Below are positions 1 to 8,080 of a DNA stretch of 64,000 bases, piece after piece (positions within the stretch are counted from its first letter, which is position 1; every line of letters begins with the position of its first letter). The DNA lies in assembly GCF_050589705.1 (NCBI RefSeq), contig NZ_JBNGOT010000004.1, positions 1 to 64,000 of the forward strand. Direction: 5' to 3'. The stretch is from Sunxiuqinia rutila. Lineage in GTDB: Bacteria; Bacteroidota; Bacteroidia; Bacteroidales; Prolixibacteraceae. Under the pieces are notes generated by a model, which had not been told where the DNA came from, searched no databases, and was given only the letters and a program-made list of their open reading frames with translations. A program made the translations under genes and the position numbers.

Positions 1-2129
1 TTGCCTGTGGTGCCGTCTTCACAGTCTTCCAGGTTCTGTAAAACCATGTCAGGGTTGTCATATACATCGATGGTAAAATCCACTCCACTACTTTCACAAT
101 CCGTTGCATTACTGACATAAAGACTTGCATTATAGGTTCCTGGGCTAACTCCGCCTGGAATTATAATACTAATTTCATCTGCAGGTAAACTTGGTACGCC
201 AATGTCTTTAAAGCCTTCACTTTCTGCTGTCGCATCAAAGTCAATTCGGTAGGTATCAGGAGCTCCGGCAGTGGCAATATATGGAAGATTAGTAGTCGTA
301 GTTCCTTCACAAACCTCAGGACTATCCCCAAGTGTTATGGTAGGCGGTACGCATTCGGCCAAGGCAAAGGATGTTGTGGTACTTAGTGAATTAATCCCCG
401 AAAAGTTGACAATCTTTGCAGTTCGTGTCGTTGCAGGGTAACTCCAATTACCATCAAACATTCCTACCAGGTAATCACCAGCAAGATTCGCTTCAAATTC
501 AAAGCTTCCACCCAAACTTTCAAATTCAACGCCTGAGTTTTCAATCGTCCAGTAGCTATTCATACTTGCGCCTGAATTTAGAAGCGAACTACCTATGTTT
601 GGATGAGAACCTGCAGCTGATGTAACAGAGATGTATCCATTTTGAGTGATGTTCGTGAAATTCAATTTTAAGACTGAATGATTAACAGGAAAACGGTAGC
701 CTGCTACATCTGTTACAGCAATAGCTCGTTGCAGTGTTCCCAACACGTAGCCGTTGGAACTAACCAGTGCTCCAACATCTGAATCGTTCAGAATAACAGT
801 AAGACTATTAGTCGCGGCATCTATGTTGCTGCCATCCTTCATGTATAACTGCTTATTGATGACAAGATCGTTTGCTACCAGCTCTAAGGTTGTGTTTTCA
901 CTGACCGTAATGTTGTAAAAAGGGATGGGACTATTGATTGAGAAGGTGCCGCTGGTTGTTGCTGTTCCAAACTGCAATGTACCTCCCGTCATTGATTTGG
1001 AGCCGGAAGTGCCATCAATTATTGAAACATCCCAATAGCCTGAGCCATTCGGTTGATGGAAAATGATGGTACCACCGGTCATCTCAAAATTGGCCTCTTT
1101 AGTAAGATGCAGGGTGGCGAAGGTTGTACTGCTGTGTCCAACCTTCGCTAAGGTAATGGTTCCGCCAAAGATATTGGCTGTACCACCCGAAACCACCAAG
1201 CGCCCGGCAATATCTACGGTGCCCCCGTTGATATTCAGGATGCCTTCACTCCGAATGGTCAGACTATTGCCTGGGTCACTGCCTAAGCTTACCGTTGAGT
1301 TTTCTTCGACCTGGAAAATTCCTTTGTTCTCAATCGAGAAAGCACCGGTAGTCAAGCTACCACCTTGAACCAGGAGTCCGGCGTCGACCTCAATCGTAAA
1401 GCCAGTATTGTAAGTGCAGTTAATACTCCCTGAAGGGTTCACCAAAAGTTTACCGGAAGTAAGCGTAATGGTTCCGCTCAATACAATAGGGGCATTCACC
1501 TGAAGGGTGTTTGCTGCATCTTTATTAAGAATAAAATGTTTGAAAACAGTGGTCGATGTTCCGCTGATCGTTCCATCCGTACTCCCGGTAAAGCTAACGG
1601 TACTGTTGGTTCCTGCATCAAACGTCCCGTTGTTGGTCCAATCGCCGGTAACTTCTAAGTTTGCTCCATTTCCGAGGGTCAGTGAAGCATTGATAAGCAC
1701 ATTATCAGTGGTTATTGTTGCTCCAGCAAGAATGGTTACATCATCGTCAGCATCAGGAACGACTCCTCCATCCCAACTGGCAGTTTCATTCCATGGTCCT
1801 CCAGTTGCCGTGGAGGTGATGGTGAGTCCTGCCTGCGCAGTCATTGAGCTGGGAATCGCAGGCCTTTCAGCACCTGTATTCAACAGTTCGTTGGGGCTTT
1901 CGTTCTTTTTTTCAGGGACTAAGGCAATAAGCTCCGAAGCCGGGGCGTTTACCAATTGTTGATCGGCTGAAGCTGCGATTTCGCGTTCAGCCATGAAAAA
2001 AACATCCAAGCTATTCTTTTGGAATGACTCAGATGATGGATGAGCTTGAGAAAAACTGATTTCCTGCAAAAAACACGCCAGTACGACCACACCCACTACG
2101 ACAGAAAGAATCTTATTTTTTAGGACCAT
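1..2129 (-). CDS. Large secreted surface protein, 5' part only (runs off the left edge)
   Basis: An open minus-strand frame runs from ATG at 2129 to the window edge, 709 codons without a stop. It begins with a signal peptide (MVLKNKILSVVVGVVVLACF, then QEISFSQA). After a low-complexity linker come many short repeats rich in G, T, S and N, such as GGTLQFGTATTSGTFSIN, which look like a beta-solenoid, with a W-N-x4-W-D-G-G-V-V-P-D-A-D-D motif near residue 110. Near residue 590 an Ig-like region begins (PPTITLGDSPEVCEGTTTT). This style is typical of large Bacteroidota surface proteins exported by the type IX system, and the C-terminal sorting domain would lie outside the window. Function is unknown; an adhesin-like role is inferred from architecture only. 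Confidence 0.85.
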   Translation of the reverse strand, partial: MVLKNKILSVVVGVVVLACFLQEISFSQAHPSSESFQKNSLDVFFMAEREIAASADQQLVNAPASELIALVPEKKNESPNELLNTGAERPAIPSSMTAQAGLTITSTATGGPWNETASWDGGVVPDADDDVTILAGATITTDNVLINASLTLGNGANLEVTGDWTNNGTFDAGTNSTVSFTGSTDGTISGTSTTVFKHFILNKDAANTLQVNAPIVLSGTITLTSGKLLVNPSGSINCTYNTGFTIEVDAGLLVQGGSLTTGAFSIENKGIFQVEENSTVSLGSDPGNSLTIRSEGILNINGGTVDIAGRLVVSGGTANIFGGTITLAKVGHSSTTFATLHLTKEANFEMTGGTIIFHQPNGSGYWDVSIIDGTSGSKSMTGGTLQFGTATTSGTFSINSPIPFYNITVSENTTLELVANDLVINKQLYMKDGSNIDAATNSLTVILNDSDVGALVSSNGYVLGTLQRAIAVTDVAGYRFPVNHSVLKLNFTNITQNGYISVTSAAGSHPNIGSSLLNSGASMNSYWTIENSGVEFESLGGSFEFEANLAGDYLVGMFDGNWSYPATTRTAKIVNFSGINSLSTTTSFALAECVPPTITLGDSPEVCEGTTTTNLPYIATAGAPDTYRIDFDATAESEGFKDIGVPSLPADEISIIIPGGVSPGTYNASLYVSNATDCESSGVDFTIDVYDNPDMVLQNLEDCEDGTTG

Positions 2130-2670
2130 TAAAGATTGATTCTTACACTTAATTCACAACCAAGTGTTTTCAACATGATTAAATTTACGAAATCCCACCT
2201 AAAAACCCTTACTACTTAGGACTTCGCTGTTTCTCCGATGACGCTTTTGATCGCTAAAACGATTCCACGTTGTTCGCTTTACCAATAGACTTCCATGTTG
2301 AAGTTAAACAATAAACGACTATCAGTCAGTCGAATGTATTCGCTTGATGAGTTTTGCCAATTGGCACTTTTAGTTGAAATCTCACGCACGAATAAAACGA
2401 CAGGTAGCGAAAATATGTTCAAAAGCATACGCCGGAACATTAACTTCTCTAATCTTAATCCCGAATTACGTTAATAAGTGACCCCTTTTCCTTCTCTTTT
2501 TTGACAAAAAGGGCTTATTTAAAATGGGTTTGAATTTCGCCTGTAGCAAATAAAAAAACAGGATACCAAATCGTAATTTCCTCAACCTTTCTCAGCCTCC
2601 TGATTCTCAGGATTCAGTACGTTTCACGGCACACGATCTCGCTTCGAAGTCTTTGTGCGTTCGTGATTTG

Positions 2671-2905
2671 TGTCCTCGTGTGCTCTGCTCTTTGCGTTCA
2701 CTGCATGCTTCCCGTCTTAGCGGTCAAACAGACTGTTGTCAGTTGTCTGCTTCAAGTTTCAAATTCCGTCATTGCGAGCGCAGCGAAGCAATCTGTAAGC
2801 GGATATCAGTTGTCGGTCCTATAAAATACGCACTCCGCAAATTTTCACAGGATAAATTATCAGTTGACAGCCTTCGTACGTTCGTGACTTCGTGCCTTCG
2901 TGTGT
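2671..2905. repeat. Copy A of a ~235 bp imperfect direct repeat
   Basis: This segment aligns with 3201-3440, offset by 530 bp, with scattered substitutions and short indels. Both copies share in order GTGTCCTCGTGTGCTCTGCT, an AGCGG-(T/C)-CAAACAGACTGTT-like block, a REP-like palindrome starting GTCATTGCGAG and ending GAAGCAATCT (2768-2794), CGGATATCAGTTGTCGGTCC, and CAGGATAAATT followed by a run of TTCGT octamers. The GTCATTGCGAG...GAAGCAATC motif resembles REP-like palindromes found dispersed in many bacterial genomes. Confidence 0.75.
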
Positions 2906-2912
2906 TCTTTCT
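2873..2912 (+). repeat. 8-bp-period TTCGTGnn array, forward orientation
   Basis: TTCGT begins at 2873, 2881, 2889 and 2897, with a decayed unit at 2905, an exact 8 bp period. A looser array of the same kind covers roughly 2650-2700. The same unit appears reverse-complemented at 4321-4360 and 4506-4569, beyond the DUF6266 gene. Confidence 0.7.
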
Positions 2913-3200
2913 TTGCATCTTAGCAGTTAACGAAAATAGTATCAGCATCAAACCAACTTGTCCTTTTGGCATGATCCAAAAGAACCAAAAGATCTAGGCT
3001 GACGATGCTTTTGATCGAAAACGGCAGATCAGTCTCTCCCCGAAAACCAACTCCTCCCGTTGGTCGTGAAACAGGGTTTTCTTAGCTAGTCCCGCGCAGA
3101 TTCCTTCCCTTGTTTTCTGTTTCAAAACCCTCGTAGGCCGAACTTTTCACCTGGCGATGAAGTGGAGGAATTAGTCAGGCTTCGTGACTTCATGCGCTCG

Positions 3201-3440
3201 TGTCCTCGTGTGCTCTGCTCTTTGCGTTCACTGCGATGCTTTCCGTCTTAGCGGTTAAACAGACTGTTTTCAGTTGTCTGTTTCAAGTTCCGTCATTGCG
3301 AGCACAGCGAAGCAATCTGAAAGCGGATATCAGTTGTCGGTCCTATGAAATACGCACTCCGTGCATTTCACAGGATAAATTGTTAGTTAACAGCCTTCGT
3401 ACGATCGTGCGTTCCTGGGTTCGTACCTTCGTGAGTGCCT
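3201..3440. repeat. Copy B of the ~235 bp imperfect direct repeat
   Basis: This is the second copy of the segment at 2671-2905. It carries the REP-like palindrome at 3292-3318 with one internal change (GAGCACAGCG in place of GAGCGCAGCG). It ends in the same decaying TTCGT octamers (CCTTCGTACGATCGTGCGTT). Confidence 0.75.
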
Positions 3441-3467
3441 TCTATTGTCTATTGTCTATTGTCTATT
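3441..3467. repeat. TCTATTG heptamer microsatellite
   Basis: Three perfect tandem units of TCTATTG start at 3441, 3448 and 3455, followed by a partial TCTATT. The tract is non-coding and lies about 140 bp upstream of the DUF6266 gene. Confidence 0.85.
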
Positions 3468-3607
3468 ATCTTCTCTTTCCTTTTGACAGGGATCAAATCC
3501 ATATCTTCTAAGTATCTTCTGTGTTATTTCTGTGTATATTCTGTAACTTTAATAATATAAAATATGTATAATAAACTAATCAAATACGTTAAAAATAAGA
3601 CTCTGCT

Positions 3608-4231
3608 ATGGCGAAAATAAGAGACGGGTTATTGGGATCGGTATCCGGGAAACTGGGGCCACTGGTTGTTGTTAAGCGCGGGGACACGTCTTATGTGCGG
3701 GCAGCTCCACAATACAGCAAAGACTCCTGGTCGGACCGGCAGAAGCAACACCGGCAGCGGTTTAAGGCGGTAAATACCTTTTGTCAGCAGTATAAACAGC
3801 AGGTTATTGTCCCCATTTGGAATCGCTTGTCGGGAAATAGCAGTGGGTATCATATGTTTTTAAAAGCAAACATGCCAGCATTCGGTCACCAGGGACAGTT
3901 GGAAGATCCATCCTTGCTCCATTTTGCAGACGGCTCGCTGCCCTTACCATTTAAGCTGGGGGTAGCTGTCCGGCCTGATGGAAGCGACCAGCTGGAAGTG
4001 AGCTGGCTGAACGACGAAGGAATAGCCAGCATTCGTTTAAGCGATGAGCTATGGTATATAACAACTTCTGCGGACGGATTTCAGGGGCCCTATGAAAGTG
4101 GCCTGCACCGCTCGGCGCAGGGCGGTCTACTCACGCTTCCAGAGGAGTCGAGTTCGTATGACGGAATTTACCTGTTTTTTGCATCGCCTGACCGAGGCGC
4201 TTTTTCACCCGACCGGTTTCTGGTCATTTGA
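3608..4231 (+). CDS. DUF6266 family protein
   Basis: A 207-residue protein opening MAKIRDGLLGSVSGKLGPLV, the characteristic start of the Bacteroidota DUF6266 family (MAKI-x-GI-x-G-x-SGK-x-G), followed by a conserved VVKRGDTSYVRAAP stretch. The middle carries a family-like W-x2-LS-x3-SGYHMF segment. No signal peptide, membrane segment or catalytic motif is visible, and the family has no established function. The gene stands alone in a repeat-rich, gene-poor region and is higher in G+C than its flanks. Octamer repeat arrays flank it in opposite orientations, which hints that it may move or recombine as a unit, but no transposase or terminal repeat is seen. Confidence 0.8.
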   Translation: MAKIRDGLLGSVSGKLGPLVVVKRGDTSYVRAAPQYSKDSWSDRQKQHRQRFKAVNTFCQQYKQQVIVPIWNRLSGNSSGYHMFLKANMPAFGHQGQLEDPSLLHFADGSLPLPFKLGVAVRPDGSDQLEVSWLNDEGIASIRLSDELWYITTSADGFQGPYESGLHRSAQGGLLTLPEESSSYDGIYLFFASPDRGAFSPDRFLVI

Positions 4232-4320
4232 ATTAGGAGAGTCAAGAGCAGCGGGCTAAGAGCATGGAGCACTGGGCACTGAGCGCGAGAACAGTGAGAA
4301 GGACTTTACCGAAGGTATGA

Positions 4321-4360
4321 ACACACGAACGCAGGAAGGCACGATCTCAGGCACTCAGAC
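4321..4360 (-). repeat. 8-bp-period CACGA array, reverse orientation (decayed)
   Basis: Units ACACACGA, ACGCAGGA, AGGCACGA, TCTCAGGC and ACTCAGAC follow each other at an exact 8 bp period. This is the reverse complement of the TTCGTG octamers found left of the DUF6266 gene. Confidence 0.6.
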
Positions 4361-4505
4361 ACTTTCAAAGAATTCGGCAATCTGAATATCCGAAAATCCA
4401 GTGGTCAAATTAAAGCCAACGGCGAAGTGCATGCAGAAAAGAGAAAGAAGCACTGAGAGGCTGAGAAGAGCTTTTCAGCAAGGCAGTAGTTAGTAGGCAG
4501 AAGGT

Positions 4506-4569
4506 GCTTATGAACGCCCGACGGCACGACAGCACGAACACACGAAGGCACGAGCGTACGGACATATGA
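4506..4569 (-). repeat. 8-bp-period CACGA array, eight units
   Basis: Eight consecutive octamers end in GA (one in GG) at 4513, 4521, 4529, 4537, 4545, 4553, 4561 and 4569, most of the form nnnCACGA. Reverse-complemented they match the TTCGTGnn arrays at 2873-2912. Open frames through the array are simple translations of the repeat, so it is treated as non-coding. The whole 4232-4702 gap holds no supported gene. Confidence 0.7.
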
Positions 4570-4702
4570 ACTTTCAAAGATTCTGGAAGGCCCCTATAAG
4601 CCAAACAAAAAAACCAGGTCTTTGCTGACATGCAGCTAAAGCCTGGATTTTTAATATCGTATTAGTACAATTTGCTAATGCGAAGGCTGATAGCCAGAAT
4701 GA

Positions 4703-5215
4703 CTAAATCAATTCCTTAACAACATTCAATGCTGAATCATAATCAGGTTCAGTGGTTACTTCAGGCACAAACTCAACATACTTAACTGTTCCGTCCTTGT
4801 CAATCACCACGGTTCCTCGGGCCAGCAAACGAAGCTCCTTTATCAGGAAGCCATATTTAGTCCCGAAATCCACGTCTCTGTGATCCGACAAAGTCACCAC
4901 TTTATCCAAGCCTTCGGCAGCACAAAACCGGCTTTGCGCAAAAGGCAAGTCGCAAGAAATAGACAGCACAGCGGTATCGCCTAATTGGGCAGCTTCCTCA
5001 TTGAAACGACGGTTCTGCGCCTGGCAAACGCCCGTATCAATCGAAGGGTAAATAGCCAAAACACGCACTTTGCCATCAAAGTCGGATAACTTCACCGGCT
5101 CGAGGTTTGCACTTAATAACGTAAAGTCGGGCGCTTTTTCGCCTACCTGAATCGGTTCCCCAATCAGGGTTAAAGGATTACCTGCAAAGGCAATTTTTCC
5201 AGTTGTTTCTTTCAT
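4703..5215 (-). CDS. tpx: Thiol peroxidase, atypical 2-Cys peroxiredoxin
   Basis: A cytosolic enzyme of 170 residues that reduces hydrogen peroxide and alkyl hydroperoxides at the expense of thioredoxin. The Tpx signature is complete: the peroxidatic Cys64 in PSIDTGVCQAQNRRF and the resolving Cys98 in RFCAAEGL. Their 34-residue spacing equals that of Cys61/Cys95 in E. coli Tpx. Length and the GEKAPDF motif near residue 27 fit the family. A TACCTTTG box, matching the Bacteroidota -7 element, lies just upstream at 5237-5230 on the minus strand, but no -33 partner was found. The gene is monocistronic in appearance. Confidence 0.95.
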   Translation of the reverse strand: MKETTGKIAFAGNPLTLIGEPIQVGEKAPDFTLLSANLEPVKLSDFDGKVRVLAIYPSIDTGVCQAQNRRFNEEAAQLGDTAVLSISCDLPFAQSRFCAAEGLDKVVTLSDHRDVDFGTKYGFLIKELRLLARGTVVIDKDGTVKYVEFVPEVTTEPDYDSALNVVKELI

Positions 5216-5481
5216 CTTATTTTAATTTTCAAAGGTATTCGATGAACGCGCTTATTAATCTTCTATCGGGTGCAATAGTTATCACATGCTCGTTTCATCT
5301 TGATTTCTTTTTTTTGAACTTAATTATCTAAAACAACCAATCCCTTCGCTTGTTTGCTCTCAGCACAAGTTTTCATCCCAAACTTCCATTATACGCTTTA
5401 TTACAAGGCATAACAACCCAGGAATACAGAAAAATTGAATGAATAATGATTCATTCATTTCGTTAAGTCAACTCCACGAAA

Positions 5482-6057
5482 TTACTTTTCCAGCGTCATT
5501 CCAATAATCCGTATTGGCCTTTGCAACAGCTGCCCATCATCGTTTCCCTGCTGAATCTCCCGAACAACTTCCATCCCCTTCACCACTTTTCCAAAAGCAG
5601 CAAAGCCTTGTCCATCCGGATTTCGTTGGCCTCCAAAGTCCAGCTCTGGCTGTTCGCCCACACAAATAAAAAATTCGGTTGATGCAGTTCCAGGCTCCAT
5701 CCGGGCCATGGAAAGGGTTCCATCCCGATGCTTTAGGCCAGTTTCACGTGTTGTTTCGTGCATAATTGCCGGGTATTTCTCCACCAACTCATCCTCTTTC
5801 AATCCCCCCTGAATCACTTCAATTTTTACGTCATTATCCGGTTGATTATCCATCCGAACCACCCGATAAAAACAAGCTCCGGAATAAGTCTGATCCTCAA
5901 CAAAACGCAGAAAATTAGCCACCGTTACCGGTGCTTTTTCCGGATACAGTTCAACCACCACATTCCCCCGTTCTGTTTCAATAATCACAGTAGGTACAGC
6001 AGGCCGGTTACAGGCATAAAAACAAATTAGCAAAAGGCTAAGCAATCCAGGTTTCAT
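5482..6057 (-). CDS. Lipoprotein peptidyl-prolyl cis-trans isomerase, cyclophilin type
   Basis: A cyclophilin-fold prolyl isomerase that would act on exported proteins. The chosen start at 6057 gives MKPGLLSLLLICFYAC, a short lipoprotein signal with lipid-bearing Cys16. A longer in-frame start at 6144 would place an extra 29 residues before this signal and is less likely. The mature part begins VIIETERGNVVVELYPEKAP and continues with the cyclophilin core: ACFYRVVR, GTLSMARM, TEFFICVGEQPELD and GFAAFGKVVKGMEVV. At 191 residues it is a single-domain enzyme. The catalytic Arg of FYRVVR is present, while the usual FFI-x-T motif reads FFICVG. It is probably periplasmic or outer-membrane anchored. 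Confidence 0.88.
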   Translation of the reverse strand: MKPGLLSLLLICFYACNRPAVPTVIIETERGNVVVELYPEKAPVTVANFLRFVEDQTYSGACFYRVVRMDNQPDNDVKIEVIQGGLKEDELVEKYPAIMHETTRETGLKHRDGTLSMARMEPGTASTEFFICVGEQPELDFGGQRNPDGQGFAAFGKVVKGMEVVREIQQGNDDGQLLQRPIRIIGMTLEK

Positions 6058-6264
6058 AAAACACATTTTTAGGTTAATCAAAGAAACAAAAAAAGTCGCA
6101 AAGCCGTTAAACCCCTTTACCCTTGACTTTCTACCTATACTCAAAACATCTAAGGACTAAGTAAGGGCCTATAAAATAAACATCCTTGCTTCACAGAGTT
6201 TTCCCGCGAATCAAGCGGATCAATTAAACGAAAGAACAAAAACTTACCCAAGGAGAATTAATGA

Positions 6265-6272
6265 TAATTTTG
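6265..6272 (+). promoter_or_regulatory. Possible -7 promoter element (TAATTTTG)
   Basis: TAATTTTG matches the Bacteroidota TAnnTTTG -7 box at all six fixed positions and lies 53 bp before the ATG at 6325. No TTG is seen 19-20 bp upstream, so support is partial. Confidence 0.3.
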
Positions 6273-6324
6273 TATCTTCTTCTCAATTTCGTTGAATCAA
6301 AAAAAGATCAATTAATTCCGACCT

Positions 6325-7326
6325 ATGAAAACACTCAAAAAATTCTTTCTTGGCCTGCTTATCCTACTTATTGCCATGGCCATCATTGCCTTTTTCCTAC
6401 CACGAGAGGTACATGTTGAACGAACAGCCAGCATTCAGGCACCCGCCAAAGTTGTTTTTAACCAGGTAAACAATCTTCGTTCGTGGGACAAGTGGGCCGT
6501 GTGGAACCAAATGGACCCGGATATGAAAGTGGATTATAAAAACAGAGGCATCGGCAAAGGAGCGGCTTATTCGTGGGAAAGCGAAAATCCAAACCTTGGA
6601 GCCGGTACCATGACCATCACCGAATCCGTTCCTTACGATTCCATTGCTACAACGATGAATTTTATGGAGGAAGGCCTGTCAACCGGTTATTTTCTGTTTG
6701 ATGAATCGGGACAGACCACGACCGTCACCTGGGCTTTTGATACCGATCTGGGCTACAACCCCATTGCCCGATGGATGGGCTTGTTGTTTGATTCGATGAT
6801 TGGCCCTGACTTTGAACAAGGCCTTCAGAATTTAAAAATTGTTGCCGAAACCATTGTTCAGGAAAAGCGTCCGGTTGTAGAGCTAGTCAACCTGCCGGCC
6901 TTTGACTTTGTTAGTATCCGCCAAACCATTGAGTTGGAAGACGTGTCAGAGCAAATGGGAATTAACTATGGGCAGCTCATCAATTTCATCAACCAAAACG
7001 ACCTGGCCATGACCAACATGCCTTACGCCATCTACCACAAGATTGACGGCAACCTGATTGATCTGGAATGTGGCATTCCGGTTAATTCTAAAGTTGAAGC
7101 CCAAGAGAACATCCTGACGGGCACCATGCCTGCAAAAACCTATGCCGCAGCCGATCACTTCGGCTCATATGACCATCTGGAGCAAACGCACAGCTTTATT
7201 CAAAAATGGATTCAGAACAATGAGCTTCAGCTGGCTGGCAGCCCCATGGAGCAATACCTGACTGACCCACAAAAGGAACCCGACGAATCGAAATGGGTAA
7301 CGGCCATTTATTACCCGGTGAATTAG
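6325..7326 (+). CDS. SRPBCC-domain and GyrI-like effector-binding protein
   Basis: A 333-residue protein with an N-terminal membrane anchor (LKKFFLGLLILLIAMAIIAF). Residues ~30-175 form a START/SRPBCC-like domain with the typical opening VHVERTASIQAPAKVVFNQVNNLRSWDKW. Residues ~180-333 are a GyrI-like / AraC effector-binding domain (PAFDFVSIRQTIEL, then AKTYAAADHFGSYDHLEQTHSFIQKWI). This fusion is common in Bacteroidota, where it is annotated only by domain, and the ligand is unknown. It is not in an operon; it converges on the TPR gene ending the carotenoid operon, with 10 bp between them. A role in small-hydrophobic-ligand binding at the membrane is an inference. Confidence 0.85.
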   Translation: MKTLKKFFLGLLILLIAMAIIAFFLPREVHVERTASIQAPAKVVFNQVNNLRSWDKWAVWNQMDPDMKVDYKNRGIGKGAAYSWESENPNLGAGTMTITESVPYDSIATTMNFMEEGLSTGYFLFDESGQTTTVTWAFDTDLGYNPIARWMGLLFDSMIGPDFEQGLQNLKIVAETIVQEKRPVVELVNLPAFDFVSIRQTIELEDVSEQMGINYGQLINFINQNDLAMTNMPYAIYHKIDGNLIDLECGIPVNSKVEAQENILTGTMPAKTYAAADHFGSYDHLEQTHSFIQKWIQNNELQLAGSPMEQYLTDPQKEPDESKWVTAIYYPVN

Positions 7327-7336
7327 GCAGGAAGGG

Positions 7337-8080
7337 TTAATAACCAGCTTCGGAAGAAAGAAAATCATCCAACCAAGGGAGTCCGCCATATTGCCGATGA
7401 AGCTTCTGGCGGGTTCTTTGGTACAAAGCATCCTGCTTGGTTTCAGAGTAGCCTTTCAGGATGAAAATTTCAACCAGCACTGTCAGGTAATTGCAGGACT
7501 CTTCGCTTTCCTCAAACAACTCCAGCGCTTTGCGATAAGCCGCGATGGCCTTTTTCTTATCGCCCCCAAAAAGGGCCGGCCGGTTGTAAAGGGCATTGCC
7601 TTCTTCCAGCCACACCATGGGTTCATCCGGATCCACTTCCATAGCCTGTTGAATGGAGCCAACGACTTTAGGTCCCAAAAAGGGGGCTTTGTACCTGGCC
7701 AGACCAATCTTAAACGCATCGAAGGCGGCTTGCAAACTCAAAAGCCGGGCATTGTCTGGCTCTTGCTCCAGGTAGCGTTCCAGCCGATTCTCCCCTTCCT
7801 GAAGTACTTCTTTAATCCTCTCCTTTTGATCGGTTCCGAAGTAATAACCGATAAGGCCATAGCGAGCTTGCAGGGCCAGAATCCCCCACTCCTGCTCTTC
7901 CGAATGCTTGTGTTCAATTTCTTCAATCCAGCGCATCCAGTTACTCATATCTCCTTCCAGATAGGCATTAAAAAAATGACACTGGTAGGTCTCCAGCTTT
8001 TGCCCCGATACGGACAAAGCCAGGCAGAACAGCAAGCCAAGCAGCAACAAGTTTAAATAGTTATTTTTCGACCTTTCCAT
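7337..8080 (-). CDS. Secreted TPR-like protein, last gene of the carotenoid operon
   Basis: A 247-residue protein with a cleavable signal peptide (NLLLLGLLFCLALSVSGQ). The mature part is helical with TPR-like spacing: YLEQEPDNARLLSLQAAFDAF, an AMEVDPDEPMVWLEEGNALY segment typical of TPR consensus, and KKAIAAYRKALELFEES. Its start overlaps the glycosyltransferase gene by 28 bp, so it is translated from the same transcript as crtD-cruF-crtW. No catalytic residues are visible. The placement suggests a periplasmic accessory role in handling or placing the finished glyco-carotenoid, but this rests on context alone. Confidence 0.8.
   Translation of the reverse strand: MERSKNNYLNLLLLGLLFCLALSVSGQKLETYQCHFFNAYLEGDMSNWMRWIEEIEHKHSEEQEWGILALQARYGLIGYYFGTDQKERIKEVLQEGENRLERYLEQEPDNARLLSLQAAFDAFKIGLARYKAPFLGPKVVGSIQQAMEVDPDEPMVWLEEGNALYNRPALFGGDKKKAIAAYRKALELFEESEESCNYLTVLVEIFILKGYSETKQDALYQRTRQKLHRQYGGLPWLDDFLSSEAGY

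Larger units (their letters stand above)
2130..3607. other. Gene-free stretch of ~1.5 kb carrying repeats
   Basis: No convincing coding region is seen here; the short open frames have repeat-derived, low-complexity translations. The first ~500 bases are A/T-rich and hold the 5' region of the leftward surface-protein gene. From about 2640 the stretch is built of repeated material: two copies of a ~235 bp segment, 8-bp-period TTCGTG arrays and a 7-bp microsatellite, each listed separately. Two similar short motifs (GACGCTTTTGATCG near 2238 and GATGCTTTTGATCG near 3003) suggest that more of the region arose by duplication. Confidence 0.6.

Noticed and set aside
416..1962. Plus-strand open frames of 69-151 codons opposite the first gene
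   Set aside because: They are antisense shadows of the long minus-strand surface-protein frame, which has a signal peptide and coherent repeats.
2653..3511. Open frames of 67-114 codons in the repeat region
   Set aside because: Their translations are readings of the 8 bp repeats and the duplicated segment, with no family resemblance; similar frames appear in both repeat copies.
2873..4569. Possible CRISPR array
   Set aside because: The period is 8 bp with no spacers of 25-40 bp, and no cas genes are present.
4410..4631. 73-codon minus-strand frame
   Set aside because: It runs through the CACGA octamer array and has no recognisable protein features.
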